Shown: one piece after another, positions 35,616 through 44,324 of the stretch
How the letters are laid out: each line of letters begins with the position of its first letter
Position numbering within the stretch: the first letter of the stretch is position 1
Translations under genes and position numbers: made by a program
Notes under the pieces: generated by a model
What the model was told of the DNA's origin: nothing
Seen by the model: the letters and a program-made list of their open reading frames with translations, nothing else
Database searches by the model: none
From: Lachnotalea sp. AF33-28
Lineage (GTDB): Bacteria > Bacillota > Clostridia > Lachnospirales > Lachnospiraceae
Reading direction: 5' to 3'
Length of the DNA: 60,831 nt
NCBI RefSeq assembly: GCF_003477885.1
Contig: NZ_QUEE01000020.1
Coordinates: forward strand, 1 to 60,831

Positions 35616-36533
35616 ATGAGCGAAGTATACGATCTTGTAATCATCGGTTCCGGTCCTGCCGGCCTTGCGGCGGCTATTTACGCGGAGCGCGCGAAACTGA
35701 AGGCGGTTACCATAGAAAAGAACGTGATGAGCGGCGGCCAGGTGGTCAATACCTATGAAGTGGACAATTACCCGGGGCTGCCGGGCATGAACGGTTTCGA
35801 TCTGGCGATGAAATTCCGGGAACATGCACAGCAGCTGGGGGCCGGCTTTCAGGAAGATACCGTGCAGACCATACTAAGCAAAGACGGTCTTCATCAGGTA
35901 GTATGCGAGAACGGAACTTATGAAGGAAAGACCGTTCTAATCGCCACAGGCGCTACCCACAGAAAACTGGGAGCACCCGGCGAGGAACAGTTTTCCGGCA
36001 TGGGCGTCAGCTATTGCGCAACCTGCGACGGCGCTTTTTTCCGCAACAAGGTGACCGCCGTCATAGGGGGCGGAGACGTGGCTGTGGAGGATGCGATCTT
36101 TCTGGCGCGCCTGTGCAAAAAGGTCTATCTGATCCACCGCAGGGACGAGCTTAGGGCGGCAAAAAGTCTGCAGGAAAAGCTGTTCGCGATGGAGAACGTG
36201 GAAGTCCTCTGGGACAGTGTGGTTGAGGAGATCAAGGGCGAAAATAATGTAAATTCGATATCGGTGAAAAATGTAAAGACAAAAGAGCAGAAAGACGTAT
36301 CGGTGGACGGAGTGTTCGTAGCGGTTGGAATCCTTCCTAACAGCGATGAATTCAAAGGGGTTGTGGAACTGGATCCGCAGGGCTATATCAAGGCCGGGGA
36401 AGAAGGAATAACAAGCGTTCCCGGCATCTTTGCTGCCGGTGATGTCCGTACCAAGGCTCTTAGGCAGATTGTTACGGCTGTATCGGACGGTGCCAATGCG
36501 ATCACTTCGATAGAGAAGTACCTGAATCACTGA
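35616..36533 (+). CDS. trxB: Thioredoxin reductase
   Basis: A 305-residue NADPH-dependent thioredoxin reductase. FAD motif IIGSGPAGLAAAIYA, redox-active CATC in SYCATCDGAF (about residue 133), NADPH motif IGGGDVAVEDA, phosphate contact HRRDELR and C-terminal FAD motif GIFAAGDV. It keeps thioredoxin reduced in the cytosol. It starts at ATG 35616 after GAGGT; the transcript is monocistronic. No thioredoxin gene is adjacent. Confidence 0.93.
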   Translation: MSEVYDLVIIGSGPAGLAAAIYAERAKLKAVTIEKNVMSGGQVVNTYEVDNYPGLPGMNGFDLAMKFREHAQQLGAGFQEDTVQTILSKDGLHQVVCENGTYEGKTVLIATGATHRKLGAPGEEQFSGMGVSYCATCDGAFFRNKVTAVIGGGDVAVEDAIFLARLCKKVYLIHRRDELRAAKSLQEKLFAMENVEVLWDSVVEEIKGENNVNSISVKNVKTKEQKDVSVDGVFVAVGILPNSDEFKGVVELDPQGYIKAGEEGITSVPGIFAAGDVRTKALRQIVTAVSDGANAITSIEKYLNH

Positions 36534-36575
36534 TTTGTCGGGCTCTGCCACATTATTCCAGCCTTATATTTTCGG

Positions 36576-36653
36576 TTGACAAGCCAGAGGGGCTTTGTTA
36601 TAATTGATCCGTAGATTGTAACAAATTTGTAACATTTAAATCAAAATGTAACA
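36576..36653 (+). promoter_or_regulatory. Promoter with WalR-like box for the wall hydrolase
   Basis: TTGACA (36576-36581) and TATAAT (36599-36604), spacer 17 bp. Just downstream, TGTAAC (36617-36622) and TGTAAC (36628-36633) are separated by exactly 5 bp, the WalR (YycF) consensus layout TGTWAH-N5-TGTWAH; a third TGTAAC starts at 36647. A site downstream of the start would be expected to repress. Confidence 0.7.
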
Positions 36654-36667
36654 AATGGTGAGGCTGT

Positions 36668-36733
36668 ATCTGTCCCTGCGGGCAGATGAACGGCGGTCGC
36701 CGAATCCCCCCGATAAAAGGCTTGGAGGTACCG
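36668..36733 (+). other. Structured 5' leader of the wall hydrolase
   Basis: ATCTGTCC (36668-36675) pairs with GGGCAGAT (36680-36687), and GGCGGTCGCC forms a second small stem. NlpC/P60 genes in Bacillota are often under c-di-AMP riboswitches, and the sequence GCCGAATCC is reminiscent. The leader is too short for me to call a riboswitch. Confidence 0.3.
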
Positions 36734-38176
36734 ATGAAATACAGAAAAAGTACAGGAGTGGCAGTAACCCTGGCAGCCTGCGGATTGATCGCATTTTCCG
36801 CGGCTAATCTGGAGAGCTTTACAGCCAGAGCAGGGCAGATTGTAACTATAGATAATGCAGTTGCCGGAATCACCATACCGCTGAACAATTATTATGCCAG
36901 CAGTTTAAATCCGGTAGAAGAGATAAAGACATTTTTGGAAAATGATATAACGCCGTCCGAGAGCTCCGGTGAAGGTACGGTGAGCGGAAATCAGGCGGAA
37001 AGCCAGCCGGAGACTGCTGCGGAGGTACCGTCCGCAGCGGCGGAGACTGAACCGCAGGCCCCTGTGGAAACGGCTCCTGAGGCTCCTGTAGAAACACAGG
37101 CTGAGACGCCGGCCGAAACCCCGGCACCTTCCCCCTATGAGAATATCGCAATCACGCATCAGGTTAAGAATTATGTCAATATCCGTGATTCAGCCAGCAC
37201 CGAAGGAGAGATCGTCGGAAAGATTTATAATAAATCCGCGGCGACGATTCTTGAAACCGTGGAAGGTGAAGGCGGAGCGTGGTACCGGATTAAATCCGGC
37301 AGTGTGGAAGGCTTCATGAAGGCTGAATACTTTGTCACAGGCGAAGAGGCGGAAGCCGTTGCCAAGGAGGTTGGTACTGTCCTCGGCAAAACCACGGCGA
37401 AGACACTTCGGTTGAGAGAAGAACCCAGCACCGAGAGCCGTACGCTTTCCCTGTTGGCGGAAGGCGAGACATACATAGTACAGGAAGAAGGAATCATTAA
37501 CGAAGCCGGTGAGGAATTCGTCAAGATTCTCGTAAATGAAGGCGATACGGAAGAGGACAGCCTGTCCGGCTATGTAGCCAGACAGTATCTGGACATCAGC
37601 GTTAAGTTCAATAAAGCGATTTCTATAGAAGAAGAAAGAAAGCAGAAGGAAGAGGAAGAGCGCAAGGCAAGAGAAGCAAAAGAAGCGAAGCGCAAATGGG
37701 AGGAAGCCCAGCGTGCGGCACAGCAGGCCGCAGCACAGCCGGCACCTCCGGCTTCCAACGAAGGACAGTCTGAACAGCCCCAGGCTCCTGTTAATACGGA
37801 GAGCACAGGCAACGCTACCAGGGATGCCATCGTGGCGCGCGCACAGCAGCTCATCGGCCTGCCGTATGTATGGGCGGGAACCAGCCTGACATCCGGCACT
37901 GACTGCTCCGGCTTCACCCAGTCTGTCTTCAAGGAATTCGGCGTCTCCATCCCGAGAGATTCCAGAAGCCAGGCCAGCGGCTCCACATCCATCAGCCGTG
38001 ACAGCTTAGCGCCCGGCGACCTGGTGTTCTATGCCAATTCCAGGGGAACCATCAATCATGTGGGCATTTATATCGGCGGCGGACAGATTATCCATAATGC
38101 CAATAAGGCCACAGGCGTGAAGGTCTCCAGCGTGGATTATGCATCTCCGGTACACTATGGCAGATATATCAACTAA
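36734..38176 (+). CDS. Secreted SH3 and NlpC/P60 cell-wall hydrolase
   Basis: A 480-residue exported peptidoglycan hydrolase. ATG 36734 (GGAGG upstream) gives a signal peptide (GVAVTLAACGLIAFSAA). An Ala/Glu/Pro-rich region (about 90-135) follows, with repeats such as ETAPEAPVETQAETPAE, then two SH3-like domains (about 140-290), a charged coiled-coil stretch (EEERKQKEEEERKAREAKEA, about 298-330) and the C-terminal NlpC/P60 domain. Catalytic Cys lies in TDCSGFTQ, His in INHVGIYIG and the third polar residue in IIHNANK. It probably cuts stem peptides during growth or division. The upstream WalR-like box fits control by the essential wall two-component system. Confidence 0.93.
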   Translation: MKYRKSTGVAVTLAACGLIAFSAANLESFTARAGQIVTIDNAVAGITIPLNNYYASSLNPVEEIKTFLENDITPSESSGEGTVSGNQAESQPETAAEVPSAAAETEPQAPVETAPEAPVETQAETPAETPAPSPYENIAITHQVKNYVNIRDSASTEGEIVGKIYNKSAATILETVEGEGGAWYRIKSGSVEGFMKAEYFVTGEEAEAVAKEVGTVLGKTTAKTLRLREEPSTESRTLSLLAEGETYIVQEEGIINEAGEEFVKILVNEGDTEEDSLSGYVARQYLDISVKFNKAISIEEERKQKEEEERKAREAKEAKRKWEEAQRAAQQAAAQPAPPASNEGQSEQPQAPVNTESTGNATRDAIVARAQQLIGLPYVWAGTSLTSGTDCSGFTQSVFKEFGVSIPRDSRSQASGSTSISRDSLAPGDLVFYANSRGTINHVGIYIGGGQIIHNANKATGVKVSSVDYASPVHYGRYIN

Positions 38177-38180
38177 ACGA

Positions 38181-38211
38181 AAAAACCTCCGGCGTTTCGC
38201 CGGAGGTTTTT
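38181..38211. terminator. Terminator after the wall hydrolase, shared with hpf
   Basis: AAAAACCTCCGGCG (38181-38194) pairs perfectly with CGCCGGAGGTTTTT (38198-38211) around TTT. It works for both convergent genes. Confidence 0.9.
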
Positions 38212-38251
38212 AAAATAGAAAAATTCAGCTGTGTGTCCGCTTCACTTGCGC

Positions 38252-38779
38252 TTAAAACTCAGGCTCAATCAGCCCATAGGTGTTATTTTTCCTCTTATAC
38301 ACCACATTCACTTCATCCGTATCCCCGTTGCGGAATACGAAGAAATTATGTCCCAGCAGTTCCATCTGGATACACGCCTCTTCGGGGTCCATGGGCTTAA
38401 CGGCGAATTTCTTGGTTCTTACGATTTTGATCGCTTCCGGATCATCGTATTCTTCGTCCACGTATTCCTTAGTAAAGGATACGGCGTTCTGTTTCGAATC
38501 CACCAGTTTATTTTTGTATCTCTTCAGCTGACGCTCAATTATTTCCTCCACCAGATCGATGGAAACATACATATCGTTGCTGACCTGTTCTGAACGGATG
38601 ATATTTCCCTTTACAGGAATGGTGACCTCAATCTTCTGACGTTCCTTTTCCACGCTTAAAGTCACCTGAATTTCTGTGTCCGGATTAAAATACCTCTCAA
38701 GCTTGCCGATCTTTTCATAGATGGCGGATTTCAATCCTTCCGTGATATCGATGTTTCTGCCTGTAATGACATAACGCAT
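38252..38779 (-). CDS. hpf: Long-form ribosome hibernation promoting factor
   Basis: A 175-residue HPF/YfiA protein. The N-terminal domain (MRYVITGRNIDITEGLKSAI) binds the 30S decoding centre; the C-terminal part (IVRTKKFAVKPMDPEEACIQ, GHNFFVFRN) dimerises to form 100S ribosomes in resting cells. ATG 38779 has AAGGAG upstream. A candidate minus-strand promoter (TTGCTA, 16 bp, TATAAT; 38922-38895) precedes it. It is usually next to secA in Bacillota, as here, but the gene points away from it. Confidence 0.95.
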   Translation of the reverse strand: MRYVITGRNIDITEGLKSAIYEKIGKLERYFNPDTEIQVTLSVEKERQKIEVTIPVKGNIIRSEQVSNDMYVSIDLVEEIIERQLKRYKNKLVDSKQNAVSFTKEYVDEEYDDPEAIKIVRTKKFAVKPMDPEEACIQMELLGHNFFVFRNGDTDEVNVVYKRKNNTYGLIEPEF

Positions 38780-39036
38780 ACGGGTCAACTCCTTCCGAGT
38801 GAATTTGAAAAAGAAAACAATTTTCTGTTTTCTTGGGTACAGATGATACAATTGAGAATATATTTAAGTTTTGTACCCTCTGTAGTATATACATATTATA
38901 ACATAAAATCCTGATTTAGCAAGGACAAGATCATAAGCAAAATCTGAAAAATTTCTTATCGGATTATGATCCGCAGAATCTCAATGAGAAGCGCTGCTCA
39001 GTGCCGTGTTTTTGTCAAGAGAAAAAGAGCGCAAAT

Positions 39037-39241
39037 TGTCGAAATTGTGTAAATTCAGATTTATTCACAAAACGCATGTTTTGTTCCCATAGGGGAGAGT
39101 AATCCACATAATCTGGATAAATTAATGTGGATAATGTGGATAAGTTGGTGTATAAATCTGTTTTGCTGATAAAAAGGACGAGCTGTCGGTGTGGATAACT
39201 GTGGACGGGCTCATATTTTATGATTCCTCAAATTTGTCGAA
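39037..39241. other. DnaA-box cluster flanked by Spo0A boxes
   Basis: Within 205 bp lie three exact TGTGGATAA boxes (39126-39134, 39135-39143, 39190-39198; the first two abut), one with a single mismatch (39112-39120) and TTATTCACA on the other strand (39061-39069). TGTCGAA, the Spo0A box core, occurs at 39037-39043 and 39235-39241, just outside the outermost DnaA boxes. AT-rich DNA follows (39242-39420). This is the composition of an origin-like or DnaA-titrating/regulatory site. dnaA itself is not in the window. Confidence 0.65.
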
Positions 39242-39570
39242 AAATGTAATGTGGTCTATAAAATTGTGCAAAATGCATAAATTGTTGCCCCAAGGCAAAA
39301 AATTCACCCATTAATAAAATGGCTGAATCTGAGGATGAAGCTCTGAAAACGCCGGAATATTTTCATCTTAATTATCAAATAATGTAAAATCACATAAATT
39401 TAACCTTAAGGCCTGTTTATCTTCCGCCCCCTTATTGCTGCCTTCATCATCATTACCTAAAAACCTCAGTTGAAGCTTACGCGCTGCTTTTACGTAAATA
39501 CTTATGGGAAGCTTTCGGCAATTTCACAGCAACTTAGAGCGGCGACGAATCTGTAAAGTTACTTTGCGTT
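39242..39570. other. AT-rich non-coding segment
   Basis: No gene is seen. The first 180 bp are strongly AT-rich, with many short AAATTGTG/AAATGCATAAATTG-type strings that could unwind; the remainder shows no structure that I recognise. Confidence 0.4.
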
Positions 39571-39775
39571 ACTGTTCACACGCTACCGATAAAGCAGCGT
39601 AAGAGAGGGCAGGGTATGGTCCTCATAGGGATCCCTTGAAGCCCGCCGGTACTTATTGCTGTGTATTTTACAGCATTAGTACCGCTGCGCGCTTCACGGA
39701 GCGAGAGCGGGTCCCAATGAGGACCATACCCTGCCCTCTCTTACGCGGGAATTTTTCGGTAACTGTGAACAGCAA
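39571..39775. repeat. Large palindrome upstream of secA, includes repeat family B
   Basis: Perfect 29-bp arms (39598-39626 and 39717-39745) share CGTAAGAGAGGGCAGG and continue outward imperfectly to 39571 and 39775 (TGTTCACA, ACCGA). The centre holds another stem, GGTACTTATTGCTGT (39648-39662) with ACAGCATTAGTACC (39670-39683). The left outer arm carries the family B core CCGATAAAGCAGCG (39587-39600). It looks like a non-coding mobile palindrome or a composite of repeats. Confidence 0.75.
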
Positions 39776-39808
39776 CGATGCTGCAATATCGTTTTCTTAC
39801 GCCTCCAC

Positions 39809-39837
39809 TTGAATAAAACGGCAGTTAGTGCTACAAT
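39809..39837 (+). promoter_or_regulatory. Candidate secA promoter
   Basis: TTGAAT (39809-39814) and TACAAT (39832-39837), spacer 17 bp, 87 bp before the secA start. Confidence 0.5.
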
Positions 39838-39923
39838 AAACTATCGAATATTGGGCGCATGGACAGAAGATACTATATGACAGCGGGGGAAATGCGTAAA
39901 ACAGCTCTGAAATGAGGTAAAAA

Positions 39924-42488
39924 ATGGGATTAGTACAAAAAATCTTCGGAACTTATAGTGAACGCGAGCTGAAGCTGATTCAGCCGACCGTGGATAAGAT
40001 TATTTCCTTAAGGCCCCAGATGATGGAACTGTCGGATGAGGCGTTAAAGGGAAAGACCAAAGAGTTTAAAGAACGGCTGGCAGGCGGAGCCGCTTTGGAT
40101 GATATACTGCCCGAAGCGTTTGCGGTGGTCAGAGAGGCCGGCAGAAGGGTGCTGGGCATGGAGCATTACCCGGTGCAGCTGATCGGCGGCATCATCCTTC
40201 ATCAGGGACGTATCGCCGAGATGAAGACCGGTGAAGGAAAGACCCTGGTATCCACGCTTCCCGCTTACTTAAATGCCTTAAAGGGCGAGGGCGTGCATAT
40301 CGTTACCGTTAACGACTATCTGGCGGAACGTGATGCCAACTGGATGGGCCAGATCCATGAATTTCTGGGCCTGACCGTGGGCGTTGTATTAAACAGCATG
40401 AACAGCGAAGAGCGCCGCGCCGCTTATGCCTGCGATATAACCTATGTGACGAACAACGAACTGGGATTTGATTACTTAAGGGACAATATGGTCCTTTATA
40501 AAGAACAGCTGGTACTTAGAGGCTTAAAGTACTGCATCATCGATGAGGTGGACTCCGTACTGATCGATGAGGCAAGGACGCCGCTCATCATATCCGGCCA
40601 GAGCGGCAAATCCACCGAACTGTATCACCAATGCGATATGCTGGCCAAGAGGATGAGGAGAGGCGCCGACCGTCCCGAGATGAGCAAGATGGATATCATC
40701 ATGGGCGAGATCCAGGAAGAGGACGGCGACTTCATTGTAAATGAAAAGGATAAGGTCGTTACCATGACGGCAGACGGTATCCGCAGGGTGGAGGAATACT
40801 TCCATATCGATAACCTGGCGGATCCGGAAAATTCAGAGATCCAGCATAACATGATCCTGGCGCTGCGTGCAAACAACCTGATGCATAAGGACCACGACTA
40901 TGTGGTAAAGGATGACCAGATCTTCATCGTGGATGAATTCACCGGTCGTATCATGCCCGGAAGAAGATATTCCGACGGCCTGCATCAGGCCATTGAGGCC
41001 AAGGAAGGCGTGCAGGTGAAGAGGGAGAGCAAGACCATTGCGACCATCACCTTCCAGAACTTCTTCAACAAGTTTGAGCGCAAGGCCGGTATGACCGGTA
41101 CCGCTTTAACCGAAGAAAAGGAATTCCGTGATATCTACGGCATGGATGTGGTGGAGATCCCCACCAACGTGCCGGTAATCCGTGTGGATAAACAGGATAA
41201 GGTGTATAAAACCGTCAAAGAAAAATACAACGCGGTGGTGCGCGAAGTTGTGGAAGCCCATAAGAAGGGGCAGCCCGTGCTGGTGGGCACCATTACCATA
41301 GAGGCGACGGAGGTGCTGCGCAAGCTTTTTAAAGCACAGGGTATCTCTCCGGAGGTGCTCAATGCCAAGTTCCATGAGAAGGAGGCGGAGATCGTTGCCA
41401 AGGCCGGTATTCACGGCAGCGTGACCATCGCCACCAACATGGCCGGCCGCGGTACCGATATCAAGCTGGATGAGGAAGCGAGGGCGGCAGGAGGATTAAA
41501 AATCATCGGCACCGAGCGCCATGAGTCCCGCCGGATCGATAACCAGTTAAGAGGCCGTTCCGGCCGTCAGGGGGATCCGGGTGAATCCCAGTTTTTTATC
41601 TCCCTGGAGGACGATCTGCTGCGCCTGTTCGGTTCCGAGCGTGTGATGACGATGTTTAACGCGCTGGGAGTGCCGGATGATCAGGAGATCGAGCATAAGA
41701 TGCTGTCCAAGGCCATCCGCAGGGCTCAGGAAAAGATTGAGCACAACAACTTCGGAATCCGTAAGAATCTGCTGGAATATGACCAGGTGAACAATGATCA
41801 GCGCGAGATCATCTATGCCGAGCGCTTAAGGGTGTTAAACGGAGAGAACATGCGCAATGTGATTATCAAGATGATCACAGACACGGTGGACAATACCGTG
41901 GATATGTGTATCTCCGATGACCAGGCGCCCCAGGAATGGGATATGAACGAGCTGTCCTCGCTGCTGCTTCAGAACATACCGCTTCGCATGGTGCTGACCG
42001 ATGAGCAACTGTCCAAGATGAACAAGGGCAAGCTCAAACAAATGCTCAAGGAAGCCGCGGTCAAGCTGTATGAGATGAAGGAAGCGGAATTCCCGGATGC
42101 CGAGACCATGAGAGAGATCGAGCGCATTTTCCTGCTTAGGACCATTGACCGAAAATGGATGGATCATATCGACGATATGGACCAGCTGCGCCAGGGCATC
42201 GGCCTGCAGGCATACGGCCAGAAAGACCCGCTGGTGGAATACAAGATGGCCGGATTTGAGATGTTTGACGTGATGACGGCCAGCATTCAGGAAGAGACCA
42301 TCCGTCTGCTCTTCCATGTCCGCCCGAAACAGAAGGTGGAAAGGGAAGAGGTGGCTAAGGTGGTCGGCACCAATAAAGAGGCTTCTTCCAAAACCGTAAA
42401 GAACACGGAGAAAAAGGTATATCCCAACGACCCGTGCCCCTGCGGTTCCGGCAAGAAGTACAAACAGTGCTGCGGCAGAAACCTGTAA
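39924..42488 (+). CDS. secA: Preprotein translocase ATPase SecA
   Basis: An 854-residue motor of the Sec export pathway. Walker A is MKTGEGKTLV (about residue 100), the DEAD-type motif CIIDEVDSVLIDEARTPLII, NMAGRGTDIKL in the second motor domain and the C-terminal zinc site CPCGSGKKYKQCC, which also binds SecB or ribosomes. The length is normal and no lesion is seen. The start follows a weak GAGGT site. prfB follows at 36 bp, the common secA-prfB arrangement of Bacillota. Confidence 0.98.
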   Translation: MGLVQKIFGTYSERELKLIQPTVDKIISLRPQMMELSDEALKGKTKEFKERLAGGAALDDILPEAFAVVREAGRRVLGMEHYPVQLIGGIILHQGRIAEMKTGEGKTLVSTLPAYLNALKGEGVHIVTVNDYLAERDANWMGQIHEFLGLTVGVVLNSMNSEERRAAYACDITYVTNNELGFDYLRDNMVLYKEQLVLRGLKYCIIDEVDSVLIDEARTPLIISGQSGKSTELYHQCDMLAKRMRRGADRPEMSKMDIIMGEIQEEDGDFIVNEKDKVVTMTADGIRRVEEYFHIDNLADPENSEIQHNMILALRANNLMHKDHDYVVKDDQIFIVDEFTGRIMPGRRYSDGLHQAIEAKEGVQVKRESKTIATITFQNFFNKFERKAGMTGTALTEEKEFRDIYGMDVVEIPTNVPVIRVDKQDKVYKTVKEKYNAVVREVVEAHKKGQPVLVGTITIEATEVLRKLFKAQGISPEVLNAKFHEKEAEIVAKAGIHGSVTIATNMAGRGTDIKLDEEARAAGGLKIIGTERHESRRIDNQLRGRSGRQGDPGESQFFISLEDDLLRLFGSERVMTMFNALGVPDDQEIEHKMLSKAIRRAQEKIEHNNFGIRKNLLEYDQVNNDQREIIYAERLRVLNGENMRNVIIKMITDTVDNTVDMCISDDQAPQEWDMNELSSLLLQNIPLRMVLTDEQLSKMNKGKLKQMLKEAAVKLYEMKEAEFPDAETMREIERIFLLRTIDRKWMDHIDDMDQLRQGIGLQAYGQKDPLVEYKMAGFEMFDVMTASIQEETIRLLFHVRPKQKVEREEVAKVVGTNKEASSKTVKNTEKKVYPNDPCPCGSGKKYKQCCGRNL

Positions 42489-42524
42489 AGCCGCACAAAA
42501 AATAAAATGAGAGAAGGTGACAAT

Positions 42525-43641
42525 ATGGTTGAACTTGATCAGTTCAAGTACACGATTTCAACGTTAGAAAAACCATTATTGGAAGTGAGGGATTCACTTT
42601 AACCTGGCTGACAAGGAAAAGCGGATCGCAGAATTAGAGAAACACATGGAAGAACCCGATTTCTGGACGGACGCGGAAAAGTCCACCAGGATCACAAAGG
42701 AACTAAAAAATCTGAAGGATACGGTGGACGGCTTTCATCAGCTGCAGTCCGAATATGAGGATGTGCAGGTCATGCTGGACATGGCCTATGAGGAAAATGA
42801 CGCCTCCCTGATCCCGGAGATAGAGGAGATGCTGAATGCCTTCAGCGATAAGCTGGAAGAGCTTAGGATCAGCACTCTTTTGTCGGAGGAGTACGACAGA
42901 AATAACGCAATACTCACGCTGCACGCCGGGGCCGGAGGCACGGAGTCCTGTGACTGGGCCGGCATGCTCTACCGGATGTACTGCCGGTGGGCCGACAGCA
43001 AGGGGTATACGACCGAGGTGCTGGACTATCTGGACGGTGAAGAGGCCGGCATCAAGTCCGTCACCGTGCAGATCAACGGAGAAAACGCTTTCGGCTATCT
43101 GAAGTCGGAACGCGGGGTGCACCGCCTGGTGCGCATCTCCCCCTTTAACGCGGCGGGAAAGCGCCAGACCTCCTTTGTATCCTGTGATGTCATGCCGGAC
43201 ATTGAAGAGGATCTGGATATTGAGATCAACGATGACGATTTAAGGATCGATACCTACCGCTCCAGCGGCGCAGGCGGCCAGCATATCAATAAGACCTCTT
43301 CGGCAATCCGCATCACTCATCTGCCTACGGGCATCGTGGTGCAGTGCCAGAATGAGCGCTCCCAGCATATGAACAAGGACAAGGCGATGCAGATGTTAAA
43401 GGCCAAGCTGTTCATCTTAAAGCAGCAGGAAAACGCGGAAAAGCTGTCCGACATCCGCGGTGATGTTAAGGAAATCGGCTGGGGCAACCAGATCCGTTCC
43501 TATGTGCTGCAGCCTTACACCATGGTGAAGGATCACAGGACCAACGCGGAGAGCGGCAATGTGCAGGCGGTGCTGGATGGCGGACTGGACCCGTTTATTT
43601 CTGCCTATCTGAAATGGCAGAGCCTGAACAAAAAGAAATAA
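42525..43641 (+). CDS. prfB: Peptide chain release factor 2, programmed +1 frameshift
   Basis: RF2 ends translation at UGA and UAA. The gene starts at ATG 42525 (GAGAAGGTGA upstream). After 25 codons (MVELDQFKYTISTLEKPLLE, VRDSL) it meets a TAA at 42600-42602. Reading continues in the +1 frame as NLADKEKRIAELEKHM up to 43641. The slip site is CTT TAA C with a Shine-Dalgarno-like GTGAGGGA 5 bases upstream. The main frame has the GGQ motif (RSSGAGGQHINKT) and the stop-recognising region. The usual slip codon is TGA, which only RF2 reads; TAA here is also read by RF1, which should weaken autoregulation. Confidence 0.95.
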
Positions 43642-43659
43642 TAACTATAAAACGGCAGA

Positions 43660-43695
43660 AAAAATCGTATACGGACCTCCGTATACGATTTTTCG
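43660..43695 (+). terminator. Terminator after prfB
   Basis: AAAAATCGTATACGGA (43660-43675) pairs with TCCGTATACGATTTTT (43678-43693). Confidence 0.85.
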
Positions 43696-43876
43696 TAACG
43701 GTTGAGACAACGGGAAATCGGTGCAAGAGCGGGTGCTCCGCCTGAACTGCTGCAATTTTCGAAGGTGCGGATAAAAAGTGGTTGCAAAGAAAGGCCGAAT
43801 ATGATAATATCTTTCGAGTAAAAACACATGTGTTTCATAGGCATACAGATGAGGTGTGCCGGCTTTGGAGGATGTT

Positions 43877-44320
43877 ATGGCAGAGGATTATGGTTATTTT
43901 GTAGTAAAAAGGAAGGCAGTGCCCGAGGTTCTGCTGAAGGTGGTGGAAGCTAAGCGGCTGCTGGAGTCAGAGAAGGCGATGACCGTGCAGGAGGCGACCG
44001 CGATGGTTGGCATCAGCCGCAGCTCTTTCTATAAGTATAAAGAGGATATCTTCCCGTTTCACGATACGGCCAGAGGGAAGACGATCACCTTTGTGCTGCA
44101 GATGGACGATATACCGGGCGTCCTCTCCCATGTGCTTAAGACCATTGCGGAATATAATGCGAATATCTTAACGATCCATCAGACGATACCGATTAATGGG
44201 ATGGCATCCCTGACCTTGAGCGTGGATGTGCTGCCGACAACAAAAAATGTTACCGACATGATTTCCAACATAGAGGATCTGGACGGCATTCATTATGTAA
44301 AAATATTAGCCAGGGAGTGA
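43877..44320 (+). CDS. ACT-domain regulatory protein (PheB-like)
   Basis: A 147-residue protein with an N-terminal helix-turn-helix-like segment (AMTVQEATAMVGISRSSFYK) and a C-terminal ACT domain (MDDIPGVLSHVLKTIAEYNA). It matches the UPF0735/PheB family that precedes homoserine dehydrogenase in many Bacillota. ATG 43877 is chosen for the GGAGGATG just before it. The hom start follows 4 bp after its stop, so the two are translated together. It probably senses an amino acid and adjusts the aspartate pathway. Confidence 0.88.
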   Translation: MAEDYGYFVVKRKAVPEVLLKVVEAKRLLESEKAMTVQEATAMVGISRSSFYKYKEDIFPFHDTARGKTITFVLQMDDIPGVLSHVLKTIAEYNANILTIHQTIPINGMASLTLSVDVLPTTKNVTDMISNIEDLDGIHYVKILARE

Positions 44321-44324
44321 GACG

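Noticed and set aside
36605..36733. c-di-AMP (ydaO) riboswitch ahead of the NlpC/P60 gene
   Set aside because: The leader is short, and I could not pair the conserved ydaO elements; kept only as a structured leader.
39571..39775. CRISPR-like or tRNA-like structure in the secA upstream region
   Set aside because: There is one inverted repeat, no regular direct repeats with spacers, and no tRNA arm pattern.
42525..42602. Short gene ending at TAA before the RF2 body, taken as a frameshift mutation
   Set aside because: This is the known programmed frameshift position of prfB, with a slippery CTT and an upstream Shine-Dalgarno-like motif.
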